DNA of 64,000 bases from Homarus americanus (lineage: Eukaryota; Arthropoda; Malacostraca; Decapoda; Nephropidae). The stretch is from assembly GCF_018991925.1 (NCBI RefSeq), contig NW_024735516.1, positions 842,501-906,500 of the forward strand, written 5' to 3'. A program made the translations under genes and the position numbers. Within the stretch, counting starts at the first letter, position 1, and each line of letters opens with the position of its first letter. The notes under the pieces are model-generated. The model was not told where the DNA came from, made no database searches, and worked only from the letters and a program-made list of their open reading frames with translations. Shown here piece by piece: positions 1-9,755 of this stretch.

Positions 1-62
1 CTGACCTAACCTATAACCTAACCTAACCTAACCTAACCTAACCTAACCTAACCTAACCTACC
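1..62. repeat. Telomere-like (CCTAA)n tract
   Basis: About ten CCTAA units, slightly imperfect at the left edge (CTGA, CCTATAA). CCTAA/TTAGG is the arthropod telomere motif, and the C-rich strand reading 5' to 3' at a left end is the orientation a left chromosome end would show. The tract is short and similar tracts occur inside the window in both orientations, so it does not prove a chromosome end. Confidence 0.8.
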
Positions 63-121
63 AAAACATTAACTAGCAAAACCTAAGCTAACCACAAGAA
101 CTAACTACCTCCACGACACGA

Positions 122-122
<1 letters not shown>

Positions 123-182
<60 letters not shown>
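123..182. repeat. (AC)n microsatellite
   Basis: Thirty uninterrupted AC units. The unique sequence that follows (183-580) shows no gene or repeat that I can support. Confidence 0.95.
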
Positions 183-183
<1 letters not shown>

Positions 184-584
184 ATTACTAACAATGCTTC
201 AGTGAGTATCCCTTCACCATCTCCGACAACCCTGACCTCAAACAAGACACTGTAGTATAATTAATTAGTATCTCTCCTGAGCTACAAGAAGGAGGAGACA
301 CAGCCCCTCTCAAGTCCTCCTCAGCCTTTCCTCACCGTCTTTGATGCTTCCTACCCCCGCGAGGAATCCTTGGGGAGGCCTTTTCCCCTCCAACGGGTCT
401 GAATGAACCCAGGAGTTGCCCTCAAACCCGGAGGAAACCCGCACCATCCGGGTTTATTCCACGGCTCAACACACACCTAATCTTCTTGAAGTGAAGATCT
501 ACAATAGTTTGCTCGGGGTAGACCGCTAGCCTCGACGGGGGATTTGTCTTGTCTAGGAAGTTATCCGAGCGACTGAGTGAGTGT

Positions 585-1132
585 GGCTGGAACAAGGTGC
601 TGGCTGGCTGGAACAAGGTGCTGGCTGGCTGGAACAAGGTGCTGGCTGGCTGGAACAAGGTGCTGGCTGGCTGGAACAAGGTGCTGGCTGGCTGGAACAA
701 GGTGCTGGCTGGCTGGAACAACGTGCTGGCTGGCTGGGAACTGGCGTGCTGGCTAGCTGGAACAAGGTGCTGGCTGGCTGGAACAAGGTGCTGGCTGGCT
801 GGAACAAGGTGCTGGCTGACTGGAACAGGTGCTGGCTGACTGGAACAAGGTGCTGGCTGGCTGGAACAAGGTGCTGGCTGGCTGGAACAGGTGCGGCTGA
901 CGGGCAAGGTGCTGGCTGGCTGGAACAGGTCTGGCTGGCTGGAACAACGTGCTGGCTGGCTGGAACAACGTGCTGTGCGCTGGAACAGGTGCTGGCTGGC
1001 TGGAACAAAGGTGCTGGCTGGCTGGAACAAGGTGCCGGCTGGCTGGAACAAGGTGCTGGCTGGCTGGCTGGAACAAGGAGCTGGCTGGCTGGTACAAGGA
1101 GCTGGCTGGCTGGTACAAGGAGCTGGCTGGTA
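585..1132. repeat. 21-bp minisatellite
   Basis: About 26 units built on GGAACAAGGTGCTGGCT plus GGCT. Several copies are shortened or altered (GGAACAGGTGC, GGTACAAGGAGC). The 21-base period is seven codons, so three or more frames on both strands stay open and give long repetitive peptides (LAGWNKV on plus, SQPAPCS on minus). These reading frames are by-products of the period. No codon structure or splice context supports a protein. Confidence 0.95.
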
Positions 1133-1590
1133 CAACTACAAATCCAAATTGAAGGTGGAATTGGGCTGTAACCATAAATAAATACCCTGAATAAATAAAG
1201 GCACGGATATATGGCTCTTTGTTCTGCCTTTAGAGACTGTATTGTGAACCTAACCAAACCAACCAATGTGGCGAGACCCCCATATCACAAAGTCACCACC
1301 CCCCCAGAAGAGTTCACTGGCCTCTCTACCCACCTATAAACATTAACAAAACTGTGTCATTAATATCACAATAACACTAAATCTATCACTGACAGCTATC
1401 TCATTTACTTGCCGTTATGTCGATCACTTTCAATTATCAAATGAAAAAGAAATCATTAGATAAAAAGTTCATTATTGCTTCTAATGTTAAAGGTGAACTG
1501 CCAAGGATACAATATTGTGATAATTATATTGGTATCACGTGAGAATTAGCACACCCCAGTTTGTATCATCTTGCGACTTGCCATCCTACA
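1133..1590. other. Unique spacer, nothing recognised
   Basis: Moderately AT-rich sequence between two tandem arrays. I see no open frame with coding character, RNA gene or transposon end here. Confidence 0.6.
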
Positions 1591-1688
1591 CCCAGCCCAG
1601 CCCAGCCCAACCCAAACCAACCCAGCCAACCCAGCCCAACCCAACCCAACCCAACCCCCAACCCAACCCAGCAACCCAGCAACCCAAC
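1591..1688. repeat. CCCAA/CCCAG low-complexity repeat
   Basis: Pentamer-like array of CCCAG and CCCAA, ending in AACCCAACCTAA. The plus-strand peptide rich in Q, P, T and N that runs through it is a product of the repeat. Confidence 0.9.
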
Positions 1689-1924
1689 CTAATCTCTCTC
1701 CATCGGTCTCCAAATCCAGTTAACAATTCATTACTACTCCAAGAGGCTGCAAGACCAGACTACATCACAGACTATGTTGACCCGAGATTGGAAACAATAT
1801 TGGAGATGCTGTGAGGCAGAAGAGTCGTCAGCTGGCTCCTGGACCCCACAGAGCATGTTAAGTGTGGGTGGAGGTGAACAGAGGGCCATCAGTTGGACAA
1901 GGGGAGATGGTGATGGTTGGTAAG

Positions 1925-2082
1925 AGTGAAAGAGGAGGAAGGGGGAAGTGGAGAGAGAGAGACGGGGAGGGGGAGAAGGAGGTGGGAGAAGTGGAGAGAG
2001 AGATAGAAGGGGGAGAGGAGAGAGGGGGGGGAAGAGAAGGAGAGATGGGGAGAGAGATAGAAAGGGGAGAGAGAGACTGGTA
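1925..2082 (+). repeat. Purine tract (GGAGA/GAGAGA)
   Basis: Roughly 155 bases almost entirely of A and G on the plus strand, without a fixed period. Such homopurine stretches can adopt triplex-like structures. Frames on both strands stay open because of composition only. Confidence 0.85.
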
Positions 2083-2160
2083 ACTGTGAGAACTAGGGAT
2101 GAGGGTGAGATAGAGTGAATTTGAGTGACTGTATATCGACTGGTGCACTACGCGTGTCTA

Positions 2161-2180
2161 ACACACACACACACACACAC
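2161..2180. repeat. (AC)n microsatellite
   Basis: Ten AC units. The 150 bases after it are unique and featureless. Confidence 0.9.
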
Positions 2181-2332
2181 AAGACGAGAAGAAAACACAA
2201 TTGTAAACTAACCAAGGTGTCCACATTATCAAAAACTATGACCTTGTAGGACTATTGTTCCTTAATAAGTAGGAATTTTGTTATGAAGTTTGATCTGAAC
2301 TGTAAATTTAGTTCATATTTTAGGAATTTTTA

Positions 2333-2449
2333 ACCACTTAGCAATCGTTTCATAAAAAAAAATTAGTTTTACCCTTTTATCCCCTACACAAATTTAAAAG
2401 GTCGGGTAAATTCAGAACTTTACTATGCATTCTTGGCATCTGGTAACCC

Positions 2450-2504
<55 letters not shown>

Positions 2505-2703
2505 ATTACGTGATCAAGACACTCCCGGGAAGGTACACTACGTAATGTACTACCAATCACCTCAGTGACCCCCAGAAGCACCAAATCTCTTCGATAATAA
2601 ATTACTCATTAGTCGATGGTACAATTAGGCACAATGAAGATCTGGACTGGGATGAGGAGTGGCCTAATTACTAACCCCCTCAGCAACACCTTAGATACCT
2701 CGC
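2333..2703 (+). repeat. Dispersed repeat, copy A, with internal (ATT)n
   Basis: This segment aligns with 21,174-21,541 in the same orientation. Shared blocks include ACCACTTAGCAATCGTTT near the start, GTAAATTCAGAACTTTA before the microsatellite, and ACAATTAGGCACAAT and TGGCCTAATTA after it. Both copies carry an ATT microsatellite at the same internal position (here 2,450-2,503). Copy A keeps about 100 bases of unique sequence after the ATT array, where copy B has AGGTT repeats. The family is not recognised. No open frame or terminal inverted repeat was found. Confidence 0.8.
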
Positions 2704-3200
2704 GTTAGTACAGTACTTCTACGGACGATGAAGCTAATAAAAATTAAAGGCTCCAATATATAAAGAAATAATCATTGTACAGTATTTATAAAATCAACTT
2801 ATCACTTCCTTAACCAAACACTTGAGGAGATGTATAGAGATTGTTCTAAAAAGTATGACTTCTATAAAAAAAAAATTTGGCTTTGTATTACTTTTGTAGG
2901 GCCCCTAAAAAGTATGAGTTTGTAGGACTGTAGGACCACGTAGACACCCTGCAAATTTAACCTAATTTACCCTCTAAAATAGGAAAGTTTAGGCAAGGTT
3001 AAATTTGTACAGAATAATTCTTCATCGTTGTCTAAAAGTAAATCTACTCGTTTTGAAGGTGATGTACACAAGAGGTGCAGTGGAGTAGAGGACAGACTGC
3101 GGGATGCTGCTCACTTAAGTGTTACTAGTATGTATGTGCGGGTAACTATGTGTTGAGTTCTGTTACCTGGGTGACATGATCAGTGCTGGAGCTGTTAAGA
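2704..3200. other. AT-rich spacer, nothing recognised
   Basis: Contains two short poly(A) runs and a repeated phrase AAAAGTATGA. No coding signal seen. Confidence 0.5.
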
Positions 3201-3221
3201 AGCGACTAAAGGAAATTTAAA

Positions 3222-3616
3222 GAATTGCCGCCTTTATTAACGGCAAGAGAACCTTCCCTCCGAGTGAAAGGGAAAATGTATGCAGCTAGTGTGAGAAGTG
3301 TGATGTAGTATGGCAGTAAAACATGGGCAGTTAAAGGGGATAACATAAGTAGGAGTGAGTGAGCTGAGTGGATTATGGTTAAGTAGTTGTGTAATGTGAC
3401 ATAGAAAGAGAGAAAGCTCTATTCACAGCTAAGAGGGTGGATGGGTATTAAGAGCAATGGTGAAATATTGGTTTGGGCATGTGGGGAGAGTGGATGAGGC
3501 CAAGAGGGGCATGGAGGGGAGGAGAGCCAGGGGCAGACCAAGAATGGCGAGGGGAGAGGTTTTTAAGAAATTACATTAGAGTTAAGGTCCTGATAAACTG
3601 TATAAGACCGTGCAAT
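3222..3616 (+). pseudogene. RTE-like LINE, 3' end of ORF2 (decayed)
   Basis: One frame gives a stretch with KGKMYAASVRSV, a stop, then YGSKTWAVKGD, and further on WFGHVGRVDEAKRGMEGRRA and RGRPRM. This is the order seen at the C-terminus of RTE-type non-LTR polymerases (the RVKxxLYxxxVRxxLxYGxExW block, then WxGHVxR, then RGRPR). The middle is damaged by stops and frameshifts. It runs directly into a GGT/GAT microsatellite, which fits a simple-repeat 3' tail of the LINE. The 5' part is missing. The family assignment rests on motif pattern only. Confidence 0.7.
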
Positions 3617-3641
3617 ATGATGGTGGTGGTGGTGGTGGTGG

Positions 3642-3689
<48 letters not shown>
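3617..3689. repeat. (GGT)n(GAT)n microsatellite, probable LINE tail
   Basis: About eight GGT units followed by about sixteen GAT units, directly after the LINE remnant. Frames over it give poly-V/poly-M on plus and poly-H on minus, which are not genes. Confidence 0.9.
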
Positions 3690-3690
<1 letters not shown>

Positions 3691-3858
3691 TACATTTACG
3701 TACTGTTGAGAAGTACAATCTTTTGAATTGTATTTTTTTTAATGATTGATTAATACTCTTTAATTGTTTATTTAATTTATGAGTCATATTCATAAGGAAC
3801 ATTAGCTATTAGCCCAAACTCCTCACACGATAAGTGAGAGTTTGCCGTAAAGAAATAG

Positions 3859-3898
3859 CCAAGTATGAATGGTTTTCTCTTATAAGACATTATAGAAA
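3859..3898 (+). repeat. Left arm of a distant inverted repeat
   Basis: This segment is the reverse complement of 5,112-5,152. The core TTATAAGACATTATAGAAA matches exactly, with a few differences toward the CCAAGTATG side. The two arms enclose about 1.2 kb that holds a MITE copy and the 22-bp minisatellite. Confidence 0.85.
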
Positions 3899-4161
3899 AC
3901 GTAAATTCGCACTGCTCAAGAAGGACTGCTACACTATGACACTTTTAGGCTTTCTTTATATCAAGTAAGATTGTGTGTTATTATTTATAGATAAAACCAT
4001 TCAATATTAAAACAGGAAAAAACATACAGCCTCTAGGTTTTTAAGTACGCTGGTAAAACCTATATTGGGCGGCAACACTAAGAAAAGATTACAACAGCTT
4101 CAACATTCGTGGACATAAAACAATATCTGGAAACATTAATAAGATCTCGTAAATATTAGCT

Positions 4162-4262
4162 ACCCCAGCTTATTTCACCCAAACATTAACCACCCTAACG
4201 CTACCATTACCCCTCCCCCCCCCCACCCCCAGGTAGCGTTACGGTGTTTAATCATGAAGTAA
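4162..4262 (+). mobile_element. Palindromic MITE family, partial copy
   Basis: CCCCAGCTTATTTCACC, then CACCCTAACGCTACC, then GGTAGCGTTACGG and TTTAATCATGAAGT, match the inner palindrome of the copies at 13,572 and 38,841. The outer arm (CACCTGAAGATTAGACACC) is absent. A poly-C run (4,205-4,229) lies in the loop and a poly-G run follows at 4,282-4,303. Confidence 0.65.
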
Positions 4263-4417
4263 AAAAAAGATGGTGATTTGGGAGGGGGGGGGGAGAGGGG
4301 GGTGGTTAATATTTAAAGAAAAAGAAGTTTAGGCACTGTAGTGTGTATGAGTGAGGATAATACTAACTAATATATTGAAAGGTTTTATCTTGAATGTGTA
4401 AGACACCTTGTATGATT

Positions 4418-5016
4418 GAACCCTTTGGGGACGAAGATTTAACCCTTTGAGGACTATGATTTAACCCTTTGAGGACTATGATTTAACCCTTTGAGGACTA
4501 TGATTTAACCCTTTGAGGACGAAGATTTAACCCTTTGAGGACGAAGATTTAACCCTTTGAGGACGAAGATTTAACCCTTTGAGGACGAAGATTTAACCCT
4601 TTGAGGACTATGATTTAACCCTTTGAGGACGAAGATTTAACCCTTTGAGGACTATGGTTTAACCCTTTGAGGACGAAGATTTAACCCTCTGAGGACTATG
4701 ATTTAACCCTTTGAGGACGAAGATTTAACCCTTTGAGGACTATGATTTAACCCTTTGAGGACGAAGATTTAACCCTTTGAGGACGAAGATTTAACCCTTT
4801 GAGGACTATGATTTAACCCTTTGAGGACGAAGATTTAACCCTTTGAGGACGAAGATTTAACCCTTTGAGGACGAAGATTTAACCCTTTGAGGACGAAGAT
4901 TTAACCCTTTGAGGACTATGATTTAACCCTTTGAGGACTATGATTTAACCCTTTGAGGACGAAGATTTAACCCTTAGAGGACGAAGATTTAACCCTTTGA
5001 GGACGAAGATTTAATC
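4418..5016 (+). repeat. 22-bp minisatellite with two unit variants
   Basis: About 27 head-to-tail units. Each is TTAACCCTTTGAGGAC followed by either GAAGAT (type A) or TATGAT (type B). Reading left to right I get A BBB AAAA B A B A B A B AA B AAAA BB AAA. A few units have single changes (TATGGT, CCCTCTGAGG, CCCTTAGAGG). The last unit breaks into a short reverse-complement piece CCTCAAAGGGTTAAA at about 5,025. A diverged, opposite-orientation relative lies at 7,284-7,722. Confidence 0.95.
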
Positions 5017-5111
5017 CTCTCGACCTCAAAGGGTTAAAGACTCTTAAGTGAAATCAGATTATCACTCTTATACTACGGGAGTAAAATTCTTTTGGTAGCC
5101 CTATGGTACAG

Positions 5112-5152
5112 TTTCTATAATGTCTTATAAGAGAAAACGGTTCATATGCTGG
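5112..5152 (-). repeat. Right arm of a distant inverted repeat
   Basis: Reverse complement of 3,859-3,898 with a perfect core of about 27 bases. Confidence 0.85.
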
Positions 5153-5234
5153 TAAGTTTATGAGAGACGCAACTATCTGGTAGGAGGAGTGTGTGTGGCA
5201 AAACTGGCTCCTAACTAACTGGTTCAGGTACACT

Positions 5235-5765
5235 CAGGGCCGGATTCAGGAGTGGGCAAAGTGGGCAGCTGTCCAGGGGCCTCCACAATCTGGGGGCCTC
5301 CACATATTACAATATTTTATTTATTTGTTTATTCATTTGGATTACTTTTATTTTCATTCTTTAAAATCCATGTTTATCTATTCCATCACGTAAAACTATG
5401 TTCAGCAAGAAGCGTGATAGAAATTAGGTTAGCTACTCCTTGAAATTCATGAATACCTGGTTTTCCTATGAACCGTATATTTTTAATGAATGCTATTGTT
5501 TGTGTTGCTAATATTATATTTAGAATTCCACAAACATATATTGTGGAATGTTCTAATTTCCTCAATATAACTGCATATGGCTTCAAATTTCTCCAAAGAA
5601 GTGTTCAAATTTCAAAGTTTTCCCGGGGGGCTTACAGCGCCCCCCGGAACTCCCAGATGTTTAGGCTCGCTTCACTCTCCACCCCACCCTCTTGGGTAGT
5701 CATAATGAGGGGGGCCTCCACAAAGAGGCTGCCCATGGGCCTCCACAGGTCTAAATCCGGCACTG
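5235..5765. mobile_element. Non-autonomous hAT-type DNA transposon
   Basis: The left end begins CAGGGCCGGATTCAGGAG and the right end reads CTAAATCCGGCACTG, so the ends are inverted repeats of the CAGxGCCGGATT type typical of hAT elements. Exact 8-bp target duplications GGTACACT flank it at 5,227-5,234 and 5,766-5,773, which is the hAT duplication length. Near both ends a GGGGCCTCCACA block is repeated. The 531-bp interior has no transposase similarity, so it depends on an enzyme encoded elsewhere. The intact duplication suggests a fairly recent insertion. Confidence 0.9.
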
Positions 5766-5773
5766 GGTACACT

Positions 5774-6744
5774 TAACTTTATTAGGGGAAGTTGTGTAAT
5801 ATGGTTCCTGAAATTACATTTTCTGACAAGAAGGTCATAAAAGGACACGAATAAACCAACACACACTTACTACCACTGTACGCTAGGGAAGCTTCACACA
5901 CTCCCAAGGCGAGGCCGTGAAGCTGTTGTAATAAACTCACTTTTACTCACAAAATTACTTTCCCGATAAAGCCATGCGATCTACAACACTCACCACCACT
6001 ACAGGAGGAGGAAATATACCTCAAGCAACAATAATTTACAACGTTTACACACGACAAAGGGGAACTTGCAAGTGTAGAGAATCACTTGATAGCGTTGTTT
6101 AGATTCAATATGTACAGAGACAAGGTGTCAGATATTAATACTGTCTACATGTCAGCTTACTAGCCGGTCAGGCGGTCTATTCTCCGTTACATACTGTTGG
6201 CAAGTACTGGGACTCTTGTTACTTCGTGTACCGTTGTGTGTTGTTGTGGATAAGACTTAGAAATTAGAACTGAAGAAGGGAACCCAATTGGGATAAGTTT
6301 ATACAGTAATGTTCAAAACAATTTAAGAGACTACAGAAGGAGAGATGGGCGCTCGTCTCAGGGTTGCTATTACTGAACACCTCCTCGCCTTGGTGCAGGA
6401 GTTCACCAGATACAGTACTTCCCTGGCATTGGAAGAGAAACTAACACTGGTGAGATCCATTATCCCTTGGACCTGATTCAGTTTCAGACCAGAATTGAAT
6501 GATATATTCTTCGATACACTTACAATATATGTAGTCACCTTTGGCATCAATTAGCAGATATTTTTTTATTTTCCAAGAGTATTTGTTTAGTAAGTTCACT
6601 AACGCATTTTTGTTTTACCTGTTGGCTACTTTTCTTTCACCAATAGTTTAATATATTTTAATATTACCGGATGAGAAAATGAGAGGTGGGTAACCAGGTA
6701 TTCAGATTAGCTGTAAGTGAATCATCGCCCCAAATAGGTTGAGA
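5774..6744. other. Unique sequence, nothing recognised
   Basis: Short open frames exist on both strands but lack coding character and splice context. No repeat or transposon ends were identified. Confidence 0.5.
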
Positions 6745-6850
6745 ACCATTGTACTACTACTACTACTACTACCACCAGTCCACCACCACCACTACTACTA
6801 CGTCCACCACCACCACTACTACTATTACCACCACCACACCATCACCATCG
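6745..6850. repeat. (TAC)n/(ACC)n compound microsatellite
   Basis: Alternating ACT/TAC and CAC/ACC triplets. The plus frame gives runs of L, H and Y. The following bases to 7,283 are unique and show no supported feature. Confidence 0.9.
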
Positions 6851-7283
6851 TCAGTGCCGGCCCACGCATAGACGAGGGAGGACGTATTGACTCGCCTCTC
6901 TCCACCTCAGCCAACACAGCCGTACAAACCAACATCACCTCCACACACACGGGTAATAAAACCACACGCCTAATGACAACAACAAAACCAACCATAATCC
7001 AGGACAGTGGTGATAGAAAGTACCAATTATCAAGTTCTTGTGAGACATTTAAGTGAGAGCATACCTACGAACACTCGGACGCATCGCTCGCAAATCCCAA
7101 GACGAGGCGTGTGAAAATACCTGTACACTTTTCCCTACATATGAAACTAAATTAGCGCCTCAAGCAAGAGTTACCTGTCATTACATCCTGGATTTGAAGG
7201 TAAGACTGATTTCAATGAAGTAGTCAGTTTGTGCATGATAGAACATACAGGTGGTCCAAGTTGAGTTGACTTCGAGGTTTATT

Positions 7284-7722
7284 ACTTAACCCTTTGAGTC
7301 CTGGAGGGTTAAATCATCGTCCTCATAGGTCTAAGCCCTACACCATCGTCTTCAAAGGTTTAAACCCTTCACCATCGTCCTCAAAGGGTTCAAGCATCGT
7401 CCTCAAAGGTCTAAACCCAACACTATCGTCCTTAAAAAGTTAAATCATCGTCCTCAAAGGTCCAGACCCTACACTATCGTTCTCAAAGGGTTCAATTATC
7501 GTCCTCAAAGGTCCAAACCCTACACTATCGTTCTCAAAGGGTTCAATTATCGTCCTCAAAGGTTTAAACCCTACACTATCGTCCTTAAAAAGTTATTAAA
7601 TCATCGTTCTCAAAGGGTTCAATTATCGTCCTCAAAGGGTTAAATCATCGTCCTCAAAGGTCCAGACCCTACACCATCGTCTTCAAAGGGTTAAATAATC
7701 GTCCTCAAAGAGTTAATACTAC
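7284..7722 (-). repeat. Diverged relative of the 22-bp minisatellite, opposite strand
   Basis: Repeated ATCGTCCTCAAAGG, GGTTAAATC and CTACACTATCGT blocks. Read on the minus strand these become CCTTTGAGGACGAT and GATTTAACC, the same unit as at 4,418-5,016. Units here are uneven (20 to 36 bases) and include a CTACACTATCG variant, so this array is older or has recombined. Confidence 0.85.
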
Positions 7723-7964
7723 AAGTTGCTCATATACTCGTAAAAAAATCCATCTATGTATGCACTGTATATGTCTACGTATACTTAATGTATGTATGAA
7801 TATATATATATATACAGTACATGATACTCATATGGTAACATTATAATCCAATCACTAATTAAGGTAATCAGGTGAAAATTACCGTAAATCTATCAGGTAA
7901 AAATCTATTGTTTACTCAGAGATGGTCAGAGAACCTCCCTACTGACCCACCTCCTTCCTGACTC

Positions 7965-8102
7965 ACCTTCCTCCTGACCCACCTCCCTCCTGACCCACCT
8001 CCCTCCTGACCCACCTCCCTCCTGACCCACCTCCCTCCTGACCCACCTCCCTCCTGACCCACCTCCCTCCTGACCCACCTCCTTCCCGACCCCACCTCCC
8101 AC
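7965..8102 (+). repeat. 18-bp minisatellite
   Basis: About seven units of CTCCTGACCCACCTCCCT, nearly identical. The 240 bases before it contain only a short AT run (about 7,801-7,815). Confidence 0.95.
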
Positions 8103-8381
8103 CTGACACTGGTTGTTTAAAGCTTGTTCATGGCCCTGTGTTCATGATTCATGGCCTCTTCCTACCCGGCCATGGCCACTTCTCCGAGATGTGGGGGTCA
8201 AAATTACATGGATAAAACCCTCATTCAGACTTTGTGGTAAAATGGCTCACGTTATGGGTCACCAAACCAAAACTCCCAGGAAAAAAAAAGTAGTCCTGGA
8301 ACCACAAAATATGGAAATTTAAAATAGTGTTATACTTTTCTACCTCCATATCAAAATTTATTGTGATTTGTTACGTAAAAA

Positions 8382-8389
8382 AATAAATA

Positions 8390-8450
<61 letters not shown>
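8382..8450. repeat. (AAT)n microsatellite
   Basis: AAAT units grading into about twenty AAT units. Confidence 0.95.
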
Positions 8451-8452
<2 letters not shown>

Positions 8453-8516
8453 CTTGCCATAGAGGTAAGTAGATCTCAAGATGAACAGCCAAATGTATTG
8501 TATCTCATTCAAGTTT

Positions 8517-8850
8517 CCGTAGGTGTCTGACCCACCATAACCCACCACCTCACACTTCTGACCCACCATAACCCACCACCTTACACGTCTGACCCACCAT
8601 AACCCACCACCTTACACATATGACTCACCATAACCCACAACTCAAACATCTGACCTATCACAGCCCACCACCTCATACATCTAACCCACCACAACCCACC
8701 ACCTCATACATCTGACCCACAATGCGCATAGGCCCCCGCCCACCACCTCAAACATCTGACCTATCACAGCCCACCACCTCATACATCTAACCCACCACAA
8801 CCCACCACCTCATACATCTGACCCACAACAACCCACCACCACCACCTTAC
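8517..8850 (+). repeat. Imperfect ~30-bp minisatellite
   Basis: About eleven units built from TCTGACCCACCATAAC plus CCACCACCTCACACA. One unit is interrupted by GCGCATAGGCCCCCG near 8,725, and a two-unit block is itself duplicated around it. Confidence 0.85.
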
Positions 8851-8978
8851 ATGAGTTACTACTGAGATATGTGACTCTCTTTCTTAATGAACCAGTCACG
8901 TCTTGATATTAAAATTCACCTCAGGATTCCAGAAGATTCTTGCTGTATATTACTTCGTGTTACTGACCGTGATACACC

Positions 8979-9082
8979 AACCTGATTTTCAAAAGATCGT
9001 AAGTTCAATTTTTCAACTCAACTGAACCTGATTTTCAAAAGATCGTAAGTTCAATTTTTCACCTGAACTGAACCTGATTTTT
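8979..9082 (+). repeat. 46-bp tandem duplication
   Basis: AACCTGATTTTCAAAAGATC starts at 8,979 and again at 9,025, and a third partial start lies at 9,071. Confidence 0.9.
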
Positions 9083-9109
9083 TTTATTCTAGAACCCTAA
9101 ATAATTACT

Positions 9110-9125
9110 ATAGGTTAGGTTAGGT
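9110..9125 (+). repeat. Short telomere-like AGGTT tract
   Basis: ATAGGTTAGGTTAGGT, about three units. Confidence 0.7.
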
Positions 9126-9148
9126 CGTGCAATAAACAGGGACCTCAC

Positions 9149-9205
9149 CCATATTTCCCTAATATTTCCCTAATATTTCCCTAATATTTCCCTAATATTT
9201 CCTCA
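9149..9205 (+). repeat. 13-bp tandem repeat
   Basis: Four to five copies of CCTAATATTTCCC. Confidence 0.9.
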
Positions 9206-9269
9206 CCAATATCCAGTATTTCCCTAAGATGTTCAGTATATTTCTACGTTCACTATTGCACCTTTTCCT

Positions 9270-9318
9270 AGTTTTCCCTTCCTCCTCCACTTCTTCTTCC
9301 TCCTCCTCTTCTTCTTCA

Positions 9319-9350
<32 letters not shown>

Positions 9351-9565
9351 CTCCTCTCTTGCCTCCAACCCTCTTCCTACTCCAATCCTCTTCCTCCTCC
9401 TCTTACTAATCCTCGCATATTAAGACTAATACAGAATGCGTTCCGTCAGTTCCCTCGACCTTCCATTAACCTTCTCCTCCTCCTCTACGACCTCCTCCCC
9501 CTCCACGGCCTCCTCTAACTCCTCCCTCTCCTCCCCCTCCACGACCTCCTCCTCCCCCTCCTCCT
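9270..9565. repeat. TCC-rich pyrimidine tracts
   Basis: Two blocks (about 9,270-9,415 and 9,465-9,565) of irregular TCC/TCT triplets. They yield poly-Ser on plus and Glu-rich peptides on minus, which are compositional. Confidence 0.85.
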
Positions 9566-9668
9566 CACTTATCAAGGATTCACACTTGTCAGTTTCTGGA
9601 TCCAGTGTGTCCTCAGTGTGACATGCAATCACCAAGCGGAATTCTTCTCTGGGTTTCCTGTTTTCATT

Positions 9669-9684
9669 TGGTGTGTGTGTGTGT

Positions 9685-9753
<69 letters not shown>

Positions 9754-9755
9754 GT
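9669..9755. repeat. (GT)n(AAT)n microsatellite, probable LINE tail
   Basis: Nine GT units, then about 23 AAT units. Read on the minus strand this is an ATT tail directly after the 3' end of the jockey-like LINE relic. Confidence 0.9.

Noticed and set aside
422..1266. Two 237-codon minus-strand frames and plus frames of up to 196 codons
   Set aside because: They are made by the 21-bp minisatellite. Several phases are open at once and the peptide is a simple repeat.
4418..5016. 22-bp repeats with variable segments as a CRISPR-like or coded array
   Set aside because: The variable part has only two states and there are no spacers, so a minisatellite with two variants is the simpler reading.
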